Assembly: GCF_014874095.1 (NCBI RefSeq) | Contig: NZ_JADBEB010000001.1 | Coordinates: forward strand, 4,898,001-4,962,000 | Reading direction: 5' to 3' | Source of the DNA: Plantactinospora soyae | GTDB lineage: Bacteria; Actinomycetota; Actinomycetes; Mycobacteriales; Micromonosporaceae | Length of the DNA: 64,000 nucleotides | In this document: positions 1-8,438 of the stretch, one piece after another | Layout: every line of letters starts with the position of its first letter | Position numbering within the stretch: position 1 is the stretch's first letter | Notes under the pieces: generated by a model | What the model saw: only the letters and a program-made list of their open reading frames with translations | The model's database searches: none | What the model was told of the DNA's origin: nothing | Made by a program: the position numbers and the translations under genes

Positions 1-48
1 ACCGCCGCCGAGAACTCGACCCTGCCCGCCGGAGTGACGCCCTACTGA
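1..48 (+). CDS. 3' end of an unidentified coding region (partial)
   Basis: Fifteen sense codons followed by TGA at 46-48 are open from the window edge. The stop overlaps the stop of the convergent MmcQ/YjbR gene by a few bases, a usual tail-to-tail arrangement in dense actinobacterial chromosomes. Too little is present to name a family, and the reading could be chance. Confidence 0.3.
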   Translation, partial: TAAENSTLPAGVTPY

Positions 49-389
49 CCCAGTCGCTGCCGGGCGAGAAACCGGGGTACGACCATCCGCCACGCCTCGC
101 TCACCAACTCGGTCATGTGCCCGTGGTCGAGCCGGTCGAGATGGCAGCACACCCAGTTGAAGCGCAGGTCGGCGGTGGGAGGCAGGAGGAACAGGTCCGG
201 CTCGGCGGCGATGAGCGCGGCACGTTCCTCCTTCGGGTACCCGAAGCCCATCGTCGACTCGTCCCGGGAGAAGGCGACGTACACGATGGAGCCGACCCGG
301 AACTTCACCCGGTCGCGGATCAGGTGCTCGGTGGTTCGCGGCAGCGTACGGGCCAGCGCTCGTACCTCGGCGACGGTAACCATGCCCAC
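42..389 (-). CDS. MmcQ/YjbR family protein
   Basis: The 115-residue product has the size and layout of the MmcQ/YjbR (CyaY-like double-wing) family: an N-terminal helix with LARTLPRTTEH, a VKFRVGSIVYVAF strand pair, a central ERAALIAAEPDLFLLPP segment and a C-terminal helix after WVCCHLDRLDHGHMTELV. These small soluble proteins are often called DNA-binding by analogy with YjbR, but no enzymatic role is established. It reads away from the quinone oxidoreductase gene, and the 143-base gap between the two starts carries the SoxR-like promoter of that gene. Confidence 0.8.
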   Translation of the reverse strand: MGMVTVAEVRALARTLPRTTEHLIRDRVKFRVGSIVYVAFSRDESTMGFGYPKEERAALIAAEPDLFLLPPTADLRFNWVCCHLDRLDHGHMTELVSEAWRMVVPRFLARQRLGQ

Positions 390-429
390 ACGCTAGTGCG
401 GGGGACCGACGGCTTTCGTCGGCGACGTA

Positions 430-460
430 TTGACCTCAAGTCCGCTTGACGTTCGACACT
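430..460 (+). promoter_or_regulatory. SoxR/MerR-type promoter with 19-bp spacer and 7-4-7 dyad
   Basis: A -35 TTGACC (430-435) and a -10-like GACACT (455-460) are separated by 19 bases, the over-long spacing typical of MerR-family promoters. The spacer holds CCTCAAG (434-440), TCCG, CTTGACG (445-451). The left arm equals the E. coli soxbox half CCTCAAG, and the right arm differs from its complement at one base. It lies 73 bases before the quinone oxidoreductase start. A second copy of the same design is at 14786-14816. No merR or soxR gene is in the window. Confidence 0.72.
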
Positions 461-532
461 GGGCGAGATCGTGTCGGCGGCCGTCGACACGCAGCCCTGC
501 CGTGACGGTACTGAGGTCGGAGGTGGTCAACG

Positions 533-1498
533 ATGCGGGTGATCGAGGTGGCGCGGTTCGGTGGACCGGAGGTGCTCGTGCCGGGCGAGGCCGCCGATCC
601 GGTGGCCGGGGCCGGCGAAGTCGTGGTCGCGGTCGAGGTGGCCGACGTGCTGTGGCTGGAGACGATGGTGCGCGGCGGGCACGGCGGCGAGGTGTTTCCG
701 GTGCAGCCGCCGTACCGGCCCGGGGTGGGTGTCGCCGGCACCGTCGCGGCGGTCGGTCCGGGCGTCGATCCGGGCTGGGTCGGTCGGCGGGTGGTCGCCG
801 CCACCGGCTATCAGAACGGATACGTCGAACGGGCGGTCGTGTCGGCCGACGGCCTGGTGGCCGTACCCGACGGGGTCGACCTGCGGAACGCGGCGGCGGT
901 CCTGCACGACGGTCTCACCGCCCTGGCACTGGCCGACATCGTCAAGATCACCGCAGGGGACCGGGTGCTGGTGACGGCGGCCGGTGGTGGCCTGGGCGCC
1001 ATCCTCGTCCAGCTCGCGTCCGCAGCCGGCGCGACCGTGGTGGCGGCCGCCCGGGGCGCCGCCAAGCTCGACCGGATCGGCGAACTCGGCGCCGACGTGT
1101 TGGTCGACTACTCCACGCCGGACTGGACCGACCGGGTCTGGGACGCGACCGGGGGCCTCGACGTGGTCCTGGACGGTGCCGGCGGAGACTACGGGCGGGC
1201 CGCGTTCGATCTGGTCAGGGCCGGCGGCCGGTTCTCGGCGCACGGCACTCCCGCCGGCGCGTTCGCCACTGTCGATCCGGACGTTGCCAAGGCCCGGGAC
1301 ATTTCTGCGACCGGCATCGAGGCCGTCCAGCTCCGTCCGGAGCAGGCCCGTGGCTACCTGGTACGGGCGCTCGACGAGGTGGCGGCGGGTCGGATCACTC
1401 CACTGATCGGCCAGACCTTCCCGTTGGAGCGCGCCGCCGACGCCCACGCCGCGATCGAGAACCGCACAGCGGTGGGCAAGACACTGCTGCTGATCTGA
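533..1498 (+). CDS. Zinc-free MDR quinone oxidoreductase (NADPH-dependent)
   Basis: A 321-residue medium-chain dehydrogenase/reductase of the quinone-reductase branch. It has a GroES-like N-terminal half (PVQPPYRPGVGVAGTVAAVG around residues 56-75) and a Rossmann half whose nucleotide loop is AAGGGLG (about 149-155). The cysteine and histidine ligands of zinc alcohol dehydrogenases are absent. Enzymes of this kind reduce quinones or enones in the cytosol with NADPH. The ATG has GGAGG nine bases upstream. The SoxR-like promoter upstream suggests induction by redox-cycling compounds. A quinone oxidoreductase is a known kind of SoxR target in Streptomyces, so function and control agree. Confidence 0.88.
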   Translation: MRVIEVARFGGPEVLVPGEAADPVAGAGEVVVAVEVADVLWLETMVRGGHGGEVFPVQPPYRPGVGVAGTVAAVGPGVDPGWVGRRVVAATGYQNGYVERAVVSADGLVAVPDGVDLRNAAAVLHDGLTALALADIVKITAGDRVLVTAAGGGLGAILVQLASAAGATVVAAARGAAKLDRIGELGADVLVDYSTPDWTDRVWDATGGLDVVLDGAGGDYGRAAFDLVRAGGRFSAHGTPAGAFATVDPDVAKARDISATGIEAVQLRPEQARGYLVRALDEVAAGRITPLIGQTFPLERAADAHAAIENRTAVGKTLLLI

Positions 1499-1504
1499 GC
1501 CCGC

Positions 1505-1535
1505 CGTCGTCGCGGCGCGGCGCGTCGCGACGACG
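1505..1535. terminator. Hairpin between convergent genes
   Basis: CGTCGTCGCG (1505-1514) pairs perfectly with CGCGACGACG (1526-1535) around an 11-base GC-rich loop. It sits just past the oxidoreductase stop and before the end of the converging GMC gene. There is no U-tract, as is common for actinobacterial terminators, and it could serve both strands. Confidence 0.6.
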
Positions 1536-1562
1536 ACGGCCCGGCGGGACGGTCGGCTCGGA

Positions 1563-3194
1563 TCAGAAGACGGTGCCGACGTCGCGGGCCACCACGTCGT
1601 CGAGGCAGCGCTCGGCGAGCGCGGCGATGGTCAGCGCCGGGTTGCAGGCCGCGGTGGAGCCGGGGACCAGGGCACCATCCACGACGTACATCCCGGGATA
1701 GCCGGCCACCCGGCCGAAGCCGTCGCAGGCCTGGCCGAGGACCGCACCGCCGAGCGGATGGAAGGTGTACGCCTCCAGCCCGTTCATGTCCAGCAGCCCG
1801 TACGGCGCGGCGGCGGCCAGCGAGAGCAGCCCGTCGAGTACGCCGATCCCGGTCGGCGGTGGCACCGGGCCGGGCGTGCTGGACGCGGTGACCAGCTGCC
1901 GCAGGGCGGCCCGGATCGCCCGCTGGGCGGCGAGGTCACCGTCGGGCGGCCAGATCAGCCGGACGTCGTCGGTCAGCGGAACGTACTCGAAGCGGCCGAC
2001 CGGATCGCAGATCCCGAATCCGGGTACCGGCATCGCGTGGGTCTCCACCGGAAACGGCGTCGGTCCGAACTCGATGGTGACCGCGTTGTCCGGATCGTCC
2101 CAGCGCATCACGGCGACGCTGGTCGGGCCGCCCTGGTACGCCCCGGTCGGCTCGGGCACCAGCGCCCGCAGGTAGATCCGTGAGCCGTTGTTGCCCCAGT
2201 GCCGGCCGACCTGGTCTGACAGCCTCGGCAACGCCCCGCTGTCCCGGGCCCGCACCAGCATCCGGGAGGTGCCCATCGAACCGGCGGCGAAAAACAGCGC
2301 GTCACCGGTGAGTACCACGTGCTCCAGCAGGTTCCCGTCGGCGTCGATGTGCCGGGCCCGGACGACGTACCGGCCCTGCGCGTCGGTCGACACGTCGGTC
2401 ACCACGTGCAGCGGCCTGACCTCGGCCAACCCGGTCGCCTCCGCCCAGGCCAGGTAGTTGCGGTCCACCGAGGTACGCGCCCCGCTGTTGATCCCGGTCA
2501 GGTACTCGCCGATCGACGCCGAGGGCACCGCGTTCCCGGCGAGTTCGTCGCGGACCACGGACCAGTCGCACGCCTCGTCGATCCGGCCGGCCGGCAGTCC
2601 GGCCCGGCGCGCCTGGTCGAGGAAGAGCCGGGTGCCGGCGTACCGCTGGTGGGCCAGGACGTCGTCCGGAACGGTGCCGACCCCGATCCGGGACCGGGCC
2701 CGGGGGTAGTAGCGGTCGTTCATCTCCTGGTAGTCGACCCCGGCGGGCATCACCCGGTCGAACACCGCCTCGGCGGGTTGCAGCATCACGCCGTCGACCA
2801 GGGAGAGGCCGCCGACCCCGGCACCGGTGATCACGTTCATGCCCTGCCCGACGATCTTCTCGAACAGCCCCGCGTACGGCCGGTACACCGTCGGCGGCAT
2901 GCCCGGGTAGACCGGTGTCGGCGTGAACCACGACGACCTGCGGTCGGGACTCAGGAACGGTGGGAAGGTGTCCCCGGCCGGGGTGATCGGCCAGCGTCGA
3001 CCCCGCTCCAGCACGACGCTGCGTACGCCGGCCTCGGCCAGCCGGTACGCGGCGACCGCCCCGCCGTACCCGCTGCCGATCACGATCACCCGGTGCCGCT
3101 CCTCGACGGTCCGGACGGCGGCCAGCCCGGCGGCAGCGGCGGCGACGCCAGCGGTGAGTCCGAGGAAGTCCCGGCGGGTGAGGTCGGTGGCCAC
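1563..3194 (-). CDS. Secreted GMC-family oxidoreductase, cholesterol oxidase type
   Basis: A 543-residue FAD enzyme. Residues 1-27 form a Tat signal (twin Arg at 7-8 in TRRDFLGL, then an Ala-rich core). GSGYGG at 40-45 is the FAD dinucleotide loop. GVGGLSLVDGVMLQP marks the substrate channel of the cholesterol oxidase branch. His479 in HPLGG and Asn518 in CNPALT match the active-site His/Asn pair of class I cholesterol oxidases. It is expected to oxidise a 3-beta-hydroxysterol to the 4-en-3-one outside the cell. The start codon is GTG. It ends tail-to-tail with the quinone oxidoreductase gene; no steroid catabolism gene is nearby. Another sterol or alcohol substrate is possible. Confidence 0.83.
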   Translation of the reverse strand: MATDLTRRDFLGLTAGVAAAAAGLAAVRTVEERHRVIVIGSGYGGAVAAYRLAEAGVRSVVLERGRRWPITPAGDTFPPFLSPDRRSSWFTPTPVYPGMPPTVYRPYAGLFEKIVGQGMNVITGAGVGGLSLVDGVMLQPAEAVFDRVMPAGVDYQEMNDRYYPRARSRIGVGTVPDDVLAHQRYAGTRLFLDQARRAGLPAGRIDEACDWSVVRDELAGNAVPSASIGEYLTGINSGARTSVDRNYLAWAEATGLAEVRPLHVVTDVSTDAQGRYVVRARHIDADGNLLEHVVLTGDALFFAAGSMGTSRMLVRARDSGALPRLSDQVGRHWGNNGSRIYLRALVPEPTGAYQGGPTSVAVMRWDDPDNAVTIEFGPTPFPVETHAMPVPGFGICDPVGRFEYVPLTDDVRLIWPPDGDLAAQRAIRAALRQLVTASSTPGPVPPPTGIGVLDGLLSLAAAAPYGLLDMNGLEAYTFHPLGGAVLGQACDGFGRVAGYPGMYVVDGALVPGSTAACNPALTIAALAERCLDDVVARDVGTVF

Positions 3195-3343
3195 GAACGT
3201 CCCCGTCCAGTAGAAGGTCGGCGGGGGAGAGGGCGGGCCCTCGCCATGAGCAACAGTGTGACCCGTCGATGGGTACCCCGCACGGCGAGCGGATCGGGGG
3301 ACGCCGGTCAGCCGGGCTCTACACTCCCGACGGGAGGGAAGAC

Positions 3344-3832
3344 ATGATCGATCAGCGGATGGTCGACCGTCGGTGGTTGCAGGCGGCGATCGACATGTCC
3401 CGGCTCTGCCCCGCCACCGTCACCGCCTACGCGGTCGGCGCGATCGTCGTCGACCGGGACGGGACCGAGTTGGCCCGGGGGTACTCCCGGGAGACGGGTC
3501 CGTTCCTGCACGCCGAACAGCAGGCTCTGGCCAAGCTCGACGGCATCCCGCCGGACCTGTCCGGCGCGACCATGTACTCCTCGCTGGAGCCGTGCACCAC
3601 CCGCGGCTCCTTCCACCGTACGTGCACCGAACTGATCGTCGAGGCGCGGATCCGACGGGTCGTCGTCGCGATGCGGGAACCGCCGGTCTTCGCCGACTGC
3701 GTCGGGATCGAACTCCTCGGGAAGGCCGGTATCGAGGTGACCGTGCTGCCCGAGTTCGCCGGGCAGGTCAAAGCCATCAACGCCGCCGTCATCGCCACCG
3801 CTCCCGGCGCACGGGCGCCGTCCACCGGCTGA
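3344..3832 (+). CDS. CMP/dCMP-type cytidine deaminase (RibD deaminase-like)
   Basis: 162 residues with the zinc-dependent deaminase signature: His56-Ala-Glu58 (HAEQQAL) and Pro83-Cys84 with a second ligand Cys94 in EPCTTRGSFHRTC. The spacing is that of the RibD deaminase/dCMP deaminase group, but the RibD reductase domain is missing, so this is a stand-alone deaminase of unknown substrate. An upstream in-frame ATG at 3269 exists. The start at 3344 is preferred because GGGAGGGAAG lies directly before it and conservation begins there. It is transcribed alone, divergent from the GMC gene. Confidence 0.82.
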   Translation: MIDQRMVDRRWLQAAIDMSRLCPATVTAYAVGAIVVDRDGTELARGYSRETGPFLHAEQQALAKLDGIPPDLSGATMYSSLEPCTTRGSFHRTCTELIVEARIRRVVVAMREPPVFADCVGIELLGKAGIEVTVLPEFAGQVKAINAAVIATAPGARAPSTG

Positions 3833-3920
3833 AACCCTCGCAAGGTGCCGAACCGGGGGCCGGAAGCCGTCCGGCTCCGGCTGTCCGTCGGGAGGCCGGC
3901 AGGAATTTCGCGCCGACCGC

Positions 3921-4265
3921 CTAACCGACCCCGTGGTACGCCGATCCCGGGTCGATCCGCATCGTCCGTTCTCGTGGATCCGGGGTGAGCCACCCGGTGG
4001 CGTTCTCGTCGGGAAGCAGCGCCGCCCAGTCGATGTCCTGACGGGACGCGACGGCCCGGCCGAGCAGCAGGACGAAGGTCCAGTCCTCCTGTCCGGTCCG
4101 CCCGCACCAGGCACGACCGCGTACGCACGGCCGCGCGGCGTCCAGATCGAACTCTCCGGCGACCAGGCCGTCGCACCAGTGGTGACGCAGCCGGGCATCG
4201 TCGAGGCCGGCGAACTCCCGGCAGAGTCGACGTTCCAGCCTGAGCCAGTAGTCCGCCTCGTCCAA
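3921..4265 (-). CDS. Hypothetical small protein (114 aa)
   Basis: A 114-residue, Trp/Asp/Arg-rich soluble protein with no signal or membrane segment and no motif I recognise. The reading MDEADYWLRLERRLCREFAG is preferred over the overlapping long frames because its composition is protein-like (many Glu, Asp, Leu and Trp) and its codons have G/C in third position. It is divergent from the ankyrin gene with about 120 bases between starts. Confidence 0.65.
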   Translation of the reverse strand: MDEADYWLRLERRLCREFAGLDDARLRHHWCDGLVAGEFDLDAARPCVRGRAWCGRTGQEDWTFVLLLGRAVASRQDIDWAALLPDENATGWLTPDPRERTMRIDPGSAYHGVG

Positions 4266-4388
4266 CTCGTCACCTCCGCCGGCCGGTGCCCCGAAAATGT
4301 CGGAGTGTCGGGTCAGGATCGTACGGACGGGGTGATGCCGCTACTCGGGCCCACCGGATGAGGATGCGACAGCGGGGAGGTCTTGGAC

Positions 4389-5372
4389 GTGGTCGACGAC
4401 GGCGGATGGTCCATGATGGGCTGGCAATCGTGGTCAGAGCCGGCCGAGGTCCGGGCTCGGCTCGCCGCTGGCGCCGACCCGGACGGAGACGTACGCGGCC
4501 TGGGCGGCCCACTGCACCAGGCGGCCGAGTGGGGCTCCGCCGAGGTGGTCGCGGAACTGGCGAGCCTGGTCGGGGACGTCGACGTGGAACACGAGGGTCG
4601 CACCGCGCTGTGGATCGCCGTCCAGGCCGACAAGCCCGACAACGCCCGGGTGCTCGTCGCGGCCGGCGCGGACCCGTGGCGGTCGATGATGGCCGGCTGG
4701 TCCCCCGGGCGGCTGAGTCTGGTCAGCCGGACGCCGGATCTGTTTCCGGTGCCACCCGCAGCATCCGGCCTCTCGCCGGCCGAGTCCGCCGCCGTCGCCG
4801 ACGCGCACCGGCTGCTCGACGCGCTCGGCGACTTCTATTACGACGGACTGAGCCTGTGCTGCGTGCGCGGCATCGACGCGGCCGAGGCCGTACGACGGCT
4901 GGAGGCCACCGTCATCGAGATCGAGGGGGACGATCCGGAGTCCGTGCTCGAGGACCTGTCCGATCGCCGGTTGAACCAGCAGGCACTGCTGACGGTCGGT
5001 GTCACCGACGTACCGGGTGGCTGCATCGTCAGTCAGCCGTGGGCGTACGGGGCGTCGACACCGCGCGTGACCAGGCGGCTGTCGGTCGGCACGGTCAGCT
5101 ACGCGATGTATGCCAATCCGAAGAGCGGCAACCAGGGCAGCATCGGCCGGAACGGGGTCCTCACCGACTGGGACCTGCACCCCGGCGGCGGATGGTCCGG
5201 CGCCGACGAGCCGGCCGAGGAGATCCTGCGGACGTACCTCTACCGGCACAGGGCCATCGCCTACTGCTGCGCGTACGCCGACCTGAAGCCCACCGGCGCC
5301 CGCCCCATCACCGGCCCGCCCGACCTGTGGCTCGAACTGCCGCCCCGCGACTACTGGTCGCTGAACGACTGA
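4389..5372 (+). CDS. Ankyrin-repeat protein with a DUF6461-like C-terminal region
   Basis: About 327 residues. The first third carries two or three ankyrin units (GPLHQAAEWGSAEVVAELAS, then RTALWIAVQADKPDNARVLV and AAGADP). After a linker, residues about 130-320 contain LSLCCVRGIDAAEAVRRLE, which resembles the opening of DUF6461-type proteins, and SYAMYANPKSGNQGSI further on. The fusion suggests a protein-interaction module joined to a small effector or immunity-like fold, but no function is known. GTG at 4389 is chosen because GGGGAGG ends eight bases before it; TTG at 4383 would be too close. Confidence 0.72.
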   Translation: MVDDGGWSMMGWQSWSEPAEVRARLAAGADPDGDVRGLGGPLHQAAEWGSAEVVAELASLVGDVDVEHEGRTALWIAVQADKPDNARVLVAAGADPWRSMMAGWSPGRLSLVSRTPDLFPVPPAASGLSPAESAAVADAHRLLDALGDFYYDGLSLCCVRGIDAAEAVRRLEATVIEIEGDDPESVLEDLSDRRLNQQALLTVGVTDVPGGCIVSQPWAYGASTPRVTRRLSVGTVSYAMYANPKSGNQGSIGRNGVLTDWDLHPGGGWSGADEPAEEILRTYLYRHRAIAYCCAYADLKPTGARPITGPPDLWLELPPRDYWSLND

Positions 5373-5416
5373 CGATCCGGTCGTCCCGATCACCTGCCAG
5401 CCGGTGGCGGCTCCGC

Positions 5417-6199
5417 CTACAGCACCTGGGACAGGAACTGTCGGAGCCGCTCGCTGCGTGGTGCCTCGAAGAGTCCGGCGGGTGGACCGGCCTCGACGAC
5501 CCGGCCACGGTCCATGAAGACGACCTGGTCGGCGACCTGCCGGGCGAATCCCATCTCGTGGGTGACGACCACCATCGTCATCCCCTGCGAGGCCAGGTCC
5601 GCCATCAGCGACAGCACGCCCTTGACGAGTTCCGGGTCGAGCGCCGACGTCGCCTCGTCGAAGAGCATCACCCGGGGCGACATCGCCAACGCCCGCGCGA
5701 TGGCCACCCGCTGCTGCTGGCCACCGGAGAGCCGGCCGGGCCGTACGTCGGCCTTGTGCCGCAGGCCGACCACGTCGAGCTGGCGTAGCGCCAGTTCGGT
5801 CGCCTCGTCCCGGGAGAGCTTCCTGAGCTGGCGCAGCGCGAGGGTGACGTTGCGCAGCACCGTCATGTGCGGAAACAGGTTGAACTGCTGGAAGACCATC
5901 CCGATCCGCTGCCGCAGCGCGTCGGGGTCCTGGTCCAGCACGCTCACCCCGTCGAGCAGCACGTCGCCCCGGTCCGGCTCCAGGAGCCGGTTGATCGTCC
6001 GCAGCAGGGTGGACTTCCCGGACCCGGACGGGCCGATCACGCAGGCGGTCTCGCCGCGTCCGACCTCGAGGTCGATGCCACGCAGGACCTGGTTGCGGCC
6101 GAAGGCCAGGTGTACGTCCCGGGTCGCCACGCTGACCGACTCGTAGCCGTCGCCGGCCACCGCCGTCCCCACCCCGCTCTGCTGGCTGACGTCAGGCAT
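5417..6199 (-). CDS. Polar amino acid ABC transporter ATP-binding protein (GlnQ/TcyN type)
   Basis: 260 residues. It has Walker A GPSGSGKST, Q-loop GMVFQQFNLFPHMTVL, ABC signature LSGGQQQR, Walker B VMLFDEATSALD and H-loop VTHEMGF. This is the cytoplasmic ATPase of the polar amino-acid (3.A.1.3) family. The ATG at 6199 follows GAGAGGAG and overlaps the permease stop by eight bases, so the two are translationally coupled; the in-frame extension upstream to 6286 lies inside the permease gene and is rejected. It is the last gene of the binding protein - permease - ATPase operon. The leader peptide upstream points to cysteine or cystine as cargo. Confidence 0.9.
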   Translation of the reverse strand: MPDVSQQSGVGTAVAGDGYESVSVATRDVHLAFGRNQVLRGIDLEVGRGETACVIGPSGSGKSTLLRTINRLLEPDRGDVLLDGVSVLDQDPDALRQRIGMVFQQFNLFPHMTVLRNVTLALRQLRKLSRDEATELALRQLDVVGLRHKADVRPGRLSGGQQQRVAIARALAMSPRVMLFDEATSALDPELVKGVLSLMADLASQGMTMVVVTHEMGFARQVADQVVFMDRGRVVEAGPPAGLFEAPRSERLRQFLSQVL

Positions 6200-6992
6200 T
6201 CGTCGCTCCTCTCCCGGTGGCGGGCAGCCCGGTCTGGCCGGCCAGCGCCACCGGATCGTCGGGATCGGAGTCGGACTCCGGGCCACCGTCCCGCCCGTCC
6301 CGCAGTCGCCGGTCGACCCAGTTGACCAGGTGGGTCAACGGCACCGTGATGGCCAGATAGAACAGCCCGGCGAGCAGCAGCGCCGACTCGTTGCCGGTGT
6401 TCGCGGCGTAGTCCTGGCCGATCCGGAACAGCTCCCGCTGGCTGGCCACCAGGCCGAGGAAGTACACCAGGCTGGAGTCCTTGATCAGGGCGATCAGCTG
6501 GTTGACCCAGGCCGGCAGGACCCGGCGTACGCCCTGCGGGATGATCACCAGACGCATGGCGGCACCGTGCGACAGCCCCAGCGCCCGGGTCGCCTCCAGT
6601 TGGCTGGCCTCCACACTCTGGATGCCGGACCGGAAGATCTCCCCGATGTACGCCGCCGCGATCAGCGACAGCGCCAGGATGCCCAACGGGTACGGGTTGG
6701 GGCCCCACCAGGCGAGCCCGAGGGGCGCCAACCCGACCCCGATCAGCAGGATGGTGACGGCGGCCGGCAGGCCACGGAACACGTCCGTGTAGATCCGGGC
6801 CGGCCAGCGCAGCCAGCGGCTCCGAGACAGGCCGGCGATGGCCAGGAGCATGCCGAGCAGCGTTCCCAGGATGGCCGAGATGAGGGCCAGCAACAGGGTG
6901 TTGCGCAGCCCGACCGTGAACATCTCGGGTAGCGACTCGCGCATCGACTCCAGGTCGAAGAACGTTTCCCACAACGTTCTCAGGGTTTCCAT
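6192..6992 (-). CDS. Amino acid ABC transporter permease (His/Glu/Gln/Arg/opine family)
   Basis: A 266-residue inner-membrane permease. It begins with the periplasmic-facing METLRTLWETFFDLESMRES segment and continues with about five membrane segments, starting at VGLRNTLLLALISAILGTLL. The conserved EAA loop is QLEATRALGLSHGAAMRLVIIPQGVR, the ATPase contact site of this family. It sits between the binding-protein gene (36-base gap) and the ATPase gene (eight-base overlap). The final 30 residues are an Asp/Gly-rich cytoplasmic tail. Confidence 0.9.
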   Translation of the reverse strand: METLRTLWETFFDLESMRESLPEMFTVGLRNTLLLALISAILGTLLGMLLAIAGLSRSRWLRWPARIYTDVFRGLPAAVTILLIGVGLAPLGLAWWGPNPYPLGILALSLIAAAYIGEIFRSGIQSVEASQLEATRALGLSHGAAMRLVIIPQGVRRVLPAWVNQLIALIKDSSLVYFLGLVASQRELFRIGQDYAANTGNESALLLAGLFYLAITVPLTHLVNWVDRRLRDGRDGGPESDSDPDDPVALAGQTGLPATGRGATNA

Positions 6993-7028
6993 CGCCTCGC
7001 CTCTGGTTGTCTCGGGTCCGTCCGTCCG

Positions 7029-7940
7029 TCAGCCGGCGGGCGTGGCCGTCGGGGCGGTGGGGGCCGCGGACGTACCGGCCGGACCTGCCGAACCGGCCTT
7101 GACCGGCGGGTACGCCACCGTGCCGCTACCCGGCTTGAAGGTGTCCGGAATCGGCCGCCCGGGGTAGTACTGGTCCTGGAGCCGGGTCCAGGTCCCGTCC
7201 TCGATCACCTGGTCGAGTCCCTTGTCCAGCGCCTCGCGCAGCGCGTCGTTGCCCTTGGCCACCACGAAGGCGGTCGGAGCCGAGCTGAGCTGCTTCTCGA
7301 CGAGGATGATCTTTCCGCCACTGTCCTGTGCGGACTTCTCGCCGATCTCGGCCGGTGCGATCCAGGCGTCCGCGGTCTTGGCCTTGAGCTGGTTGATCGC
7401 GCCGTTGTAGTCCGGCACCCGTACCGGGTCCAGCCCCTCCTTGGTCGCGTAGTCGTCCTGCACGGTGCCCTGCACCACGACCACCCGCTTGCCCTTCAAC
7501 TCGGCGAAGCTCTTGATCGGCGAGCCGGCCGGTACGTCGAGACCGAAGTAGCCGAAGTCGTACCCGTTGCCGAAGTCCACGGTCTTCTTCCGGGCCTCGG
7601 TGATGGTGACGGACGAACTGCCGGCATCGAACTTGTGGTTGTTGACCTGCGAGAGCAGCGCCGAGAAGTCGGTGCCGACGAACTCGACCTTCAGCCCCAA
7701 CTTGCCGGCGACGGCGGTCATCAGGTCGTTGTCGAATCCGGTGAACTTGCCGTCCTTGAGGTACACGTTCGGCGGGGCGTCGGTCAGGGTGCCGACCCGC
7801 AGGGTGCCGGCCTGTAGCAGGTCGTACGGGTTCTCGGCCGCGTCGGCGGACGAGCCCCCGCCGCAGGCGGCAGCGGCACCGAGCAGTGCGAGGGCGGCGA
7901 CTCCGGAGAGCAGGCGGGCGGAGACAGTTGTGATGCGCAT
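7029..7940 (-). CDS. Amino acid ABC transporter substrate-binding lipoprotein
   Basis: 303 residues from the ATG at 7940. A lipoprotein signal (SARLLSGVAALALLGAAAAC) leads to the lipidated Cys, then a Gly/Ser linker. The mature part is a type II periplasmic-binding fold (SBP_bac_3): LRVGTLTDAPPNVYLKDGKF, GFDNDLMTAVAGKLGLKVEF and a terminal DQYYPGRPIP, plus an Ala/Pro/Thr-rich tail. It delivers an amino acid to the permease downstream. Frames reaching upstream to 8183 are not used: the signal peptide starts at 7940 and GGAG precedes it. The leader ORF at 8083-8196 lies about 140 bases upstream. Confidence 0.9.
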   Translation of the reverse strand: MRITTVSARLLSGVAALALLGAAAACGGGSSADAAENPYDLLQAGTLRVGTLTDAPPNVYLKDGKFTGFDNDLMTAVAGKLGLKVEFVGTDFSALLSQVNNHKFDAGSSSVTITEARKKTVDFGNGYDFGYFGLDVPAGSPIKSFAELKGKRVVVVQGTVQDDYATKEGLDPVRVPDYNGAINQLKAKTADAWIAPAEIGEKSAQDSGGKIILVEKQLSSAPTAFVVAKGNDALREALDKGLDQVIEDGTWTRLQDQYYPGRPIPDTFKPGSGTVAYPPVKAGSAGPAGTSAAPTAPTATPAG

Positions 7941-8438
7941 GTACGGAAACTCCATGAAATGTCCGGCGACAACTACGCCGACGGCTGCCACGGCCGGTGA
8001 ACGGCACGGGCAGCGGGCGACAAAGCGGCCGGGAAGGGTGATTACGAGAGGTGGTCGGTTACCCGCCGACCGGCGGCTGCGGTCAGTCCCGGCCGGGACA
8101 GAGCATGGTGCTGGTCCGGCAGAGATCGACATGTCGACGCCACCGATGCCAGGTGACGTGCAGCCGGCTGCTCCGCTCGGCACTCGTCGTACGCACTACA
8201 GGTACCTCCATCGATCCTGGCGGTAGCACCCGCACCCACAATCGGGGGGTTGCTGCGACGTCAACGAGCCAGGTCTCTCGGTCGCTCTGGATGGCCGGAC
8301 CCGAGCATAGCCACCCCGTACCGGACATCCCACCTGCCCAGCCCCGCCTGTGGTGCGCGCCACGTGCGGCGCCGAGGCACTCAGAAGTGTTAGGAAGGGG
8401 CCCTTCTTCTACAGAAAGCGATAGGAAGGGGCCCTTCC
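7941..8438. other. Long regulatory leader region upstream of the ABC transporter
   Basis: This 498-base stretch between HrpA and the binding-protein gene holds no large gene. On the minus strand it contains a short leader ORF (8083-8196). The 142 bases from there to the lipoprotein start are GC-rich with possible stem-loops, as expected for an attenuator. On the HrpA side it holds the long inverted repeat at 8390-8441. I see no known riboswitch consensus. Confidence 0.6.
8083..8196 (-). CDS. Cysteine-attenuator leader peptide
   Basis: A short ORF too small for usual gene calls. From GTG at 8196 it gives 37 residues; an ATG at 8211 would give 42. It contains RRHVDLCRTSTMLC just before its end. 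This matches the actinobacterial leader-peptide family with an RHxDLCRxxSxxC tail that precedes sulfur-amino-acid and sulfur-assimilation operons, where ribosome stalling at the Cys codons reports cysteine supply. GGAGG lies eight bases before the GTG. The next gene on the same strand is the amino-acid binding protein, which supports a role as cis-acting attenuator. That it senses cysteine here is inference. Confidence 0.82.
   Translation of the reverse strand: MRTTSAERSSRLHVTWHRWRRHVDLCRTSTMLCPGRD

Noticed and set aside
7941-8082. Known riboswitch (SAM, cobalamin, glycine) before the ABC transporter
   Set aside because: None of the consensus cores I know is visible; the leader peptide explains the region better.
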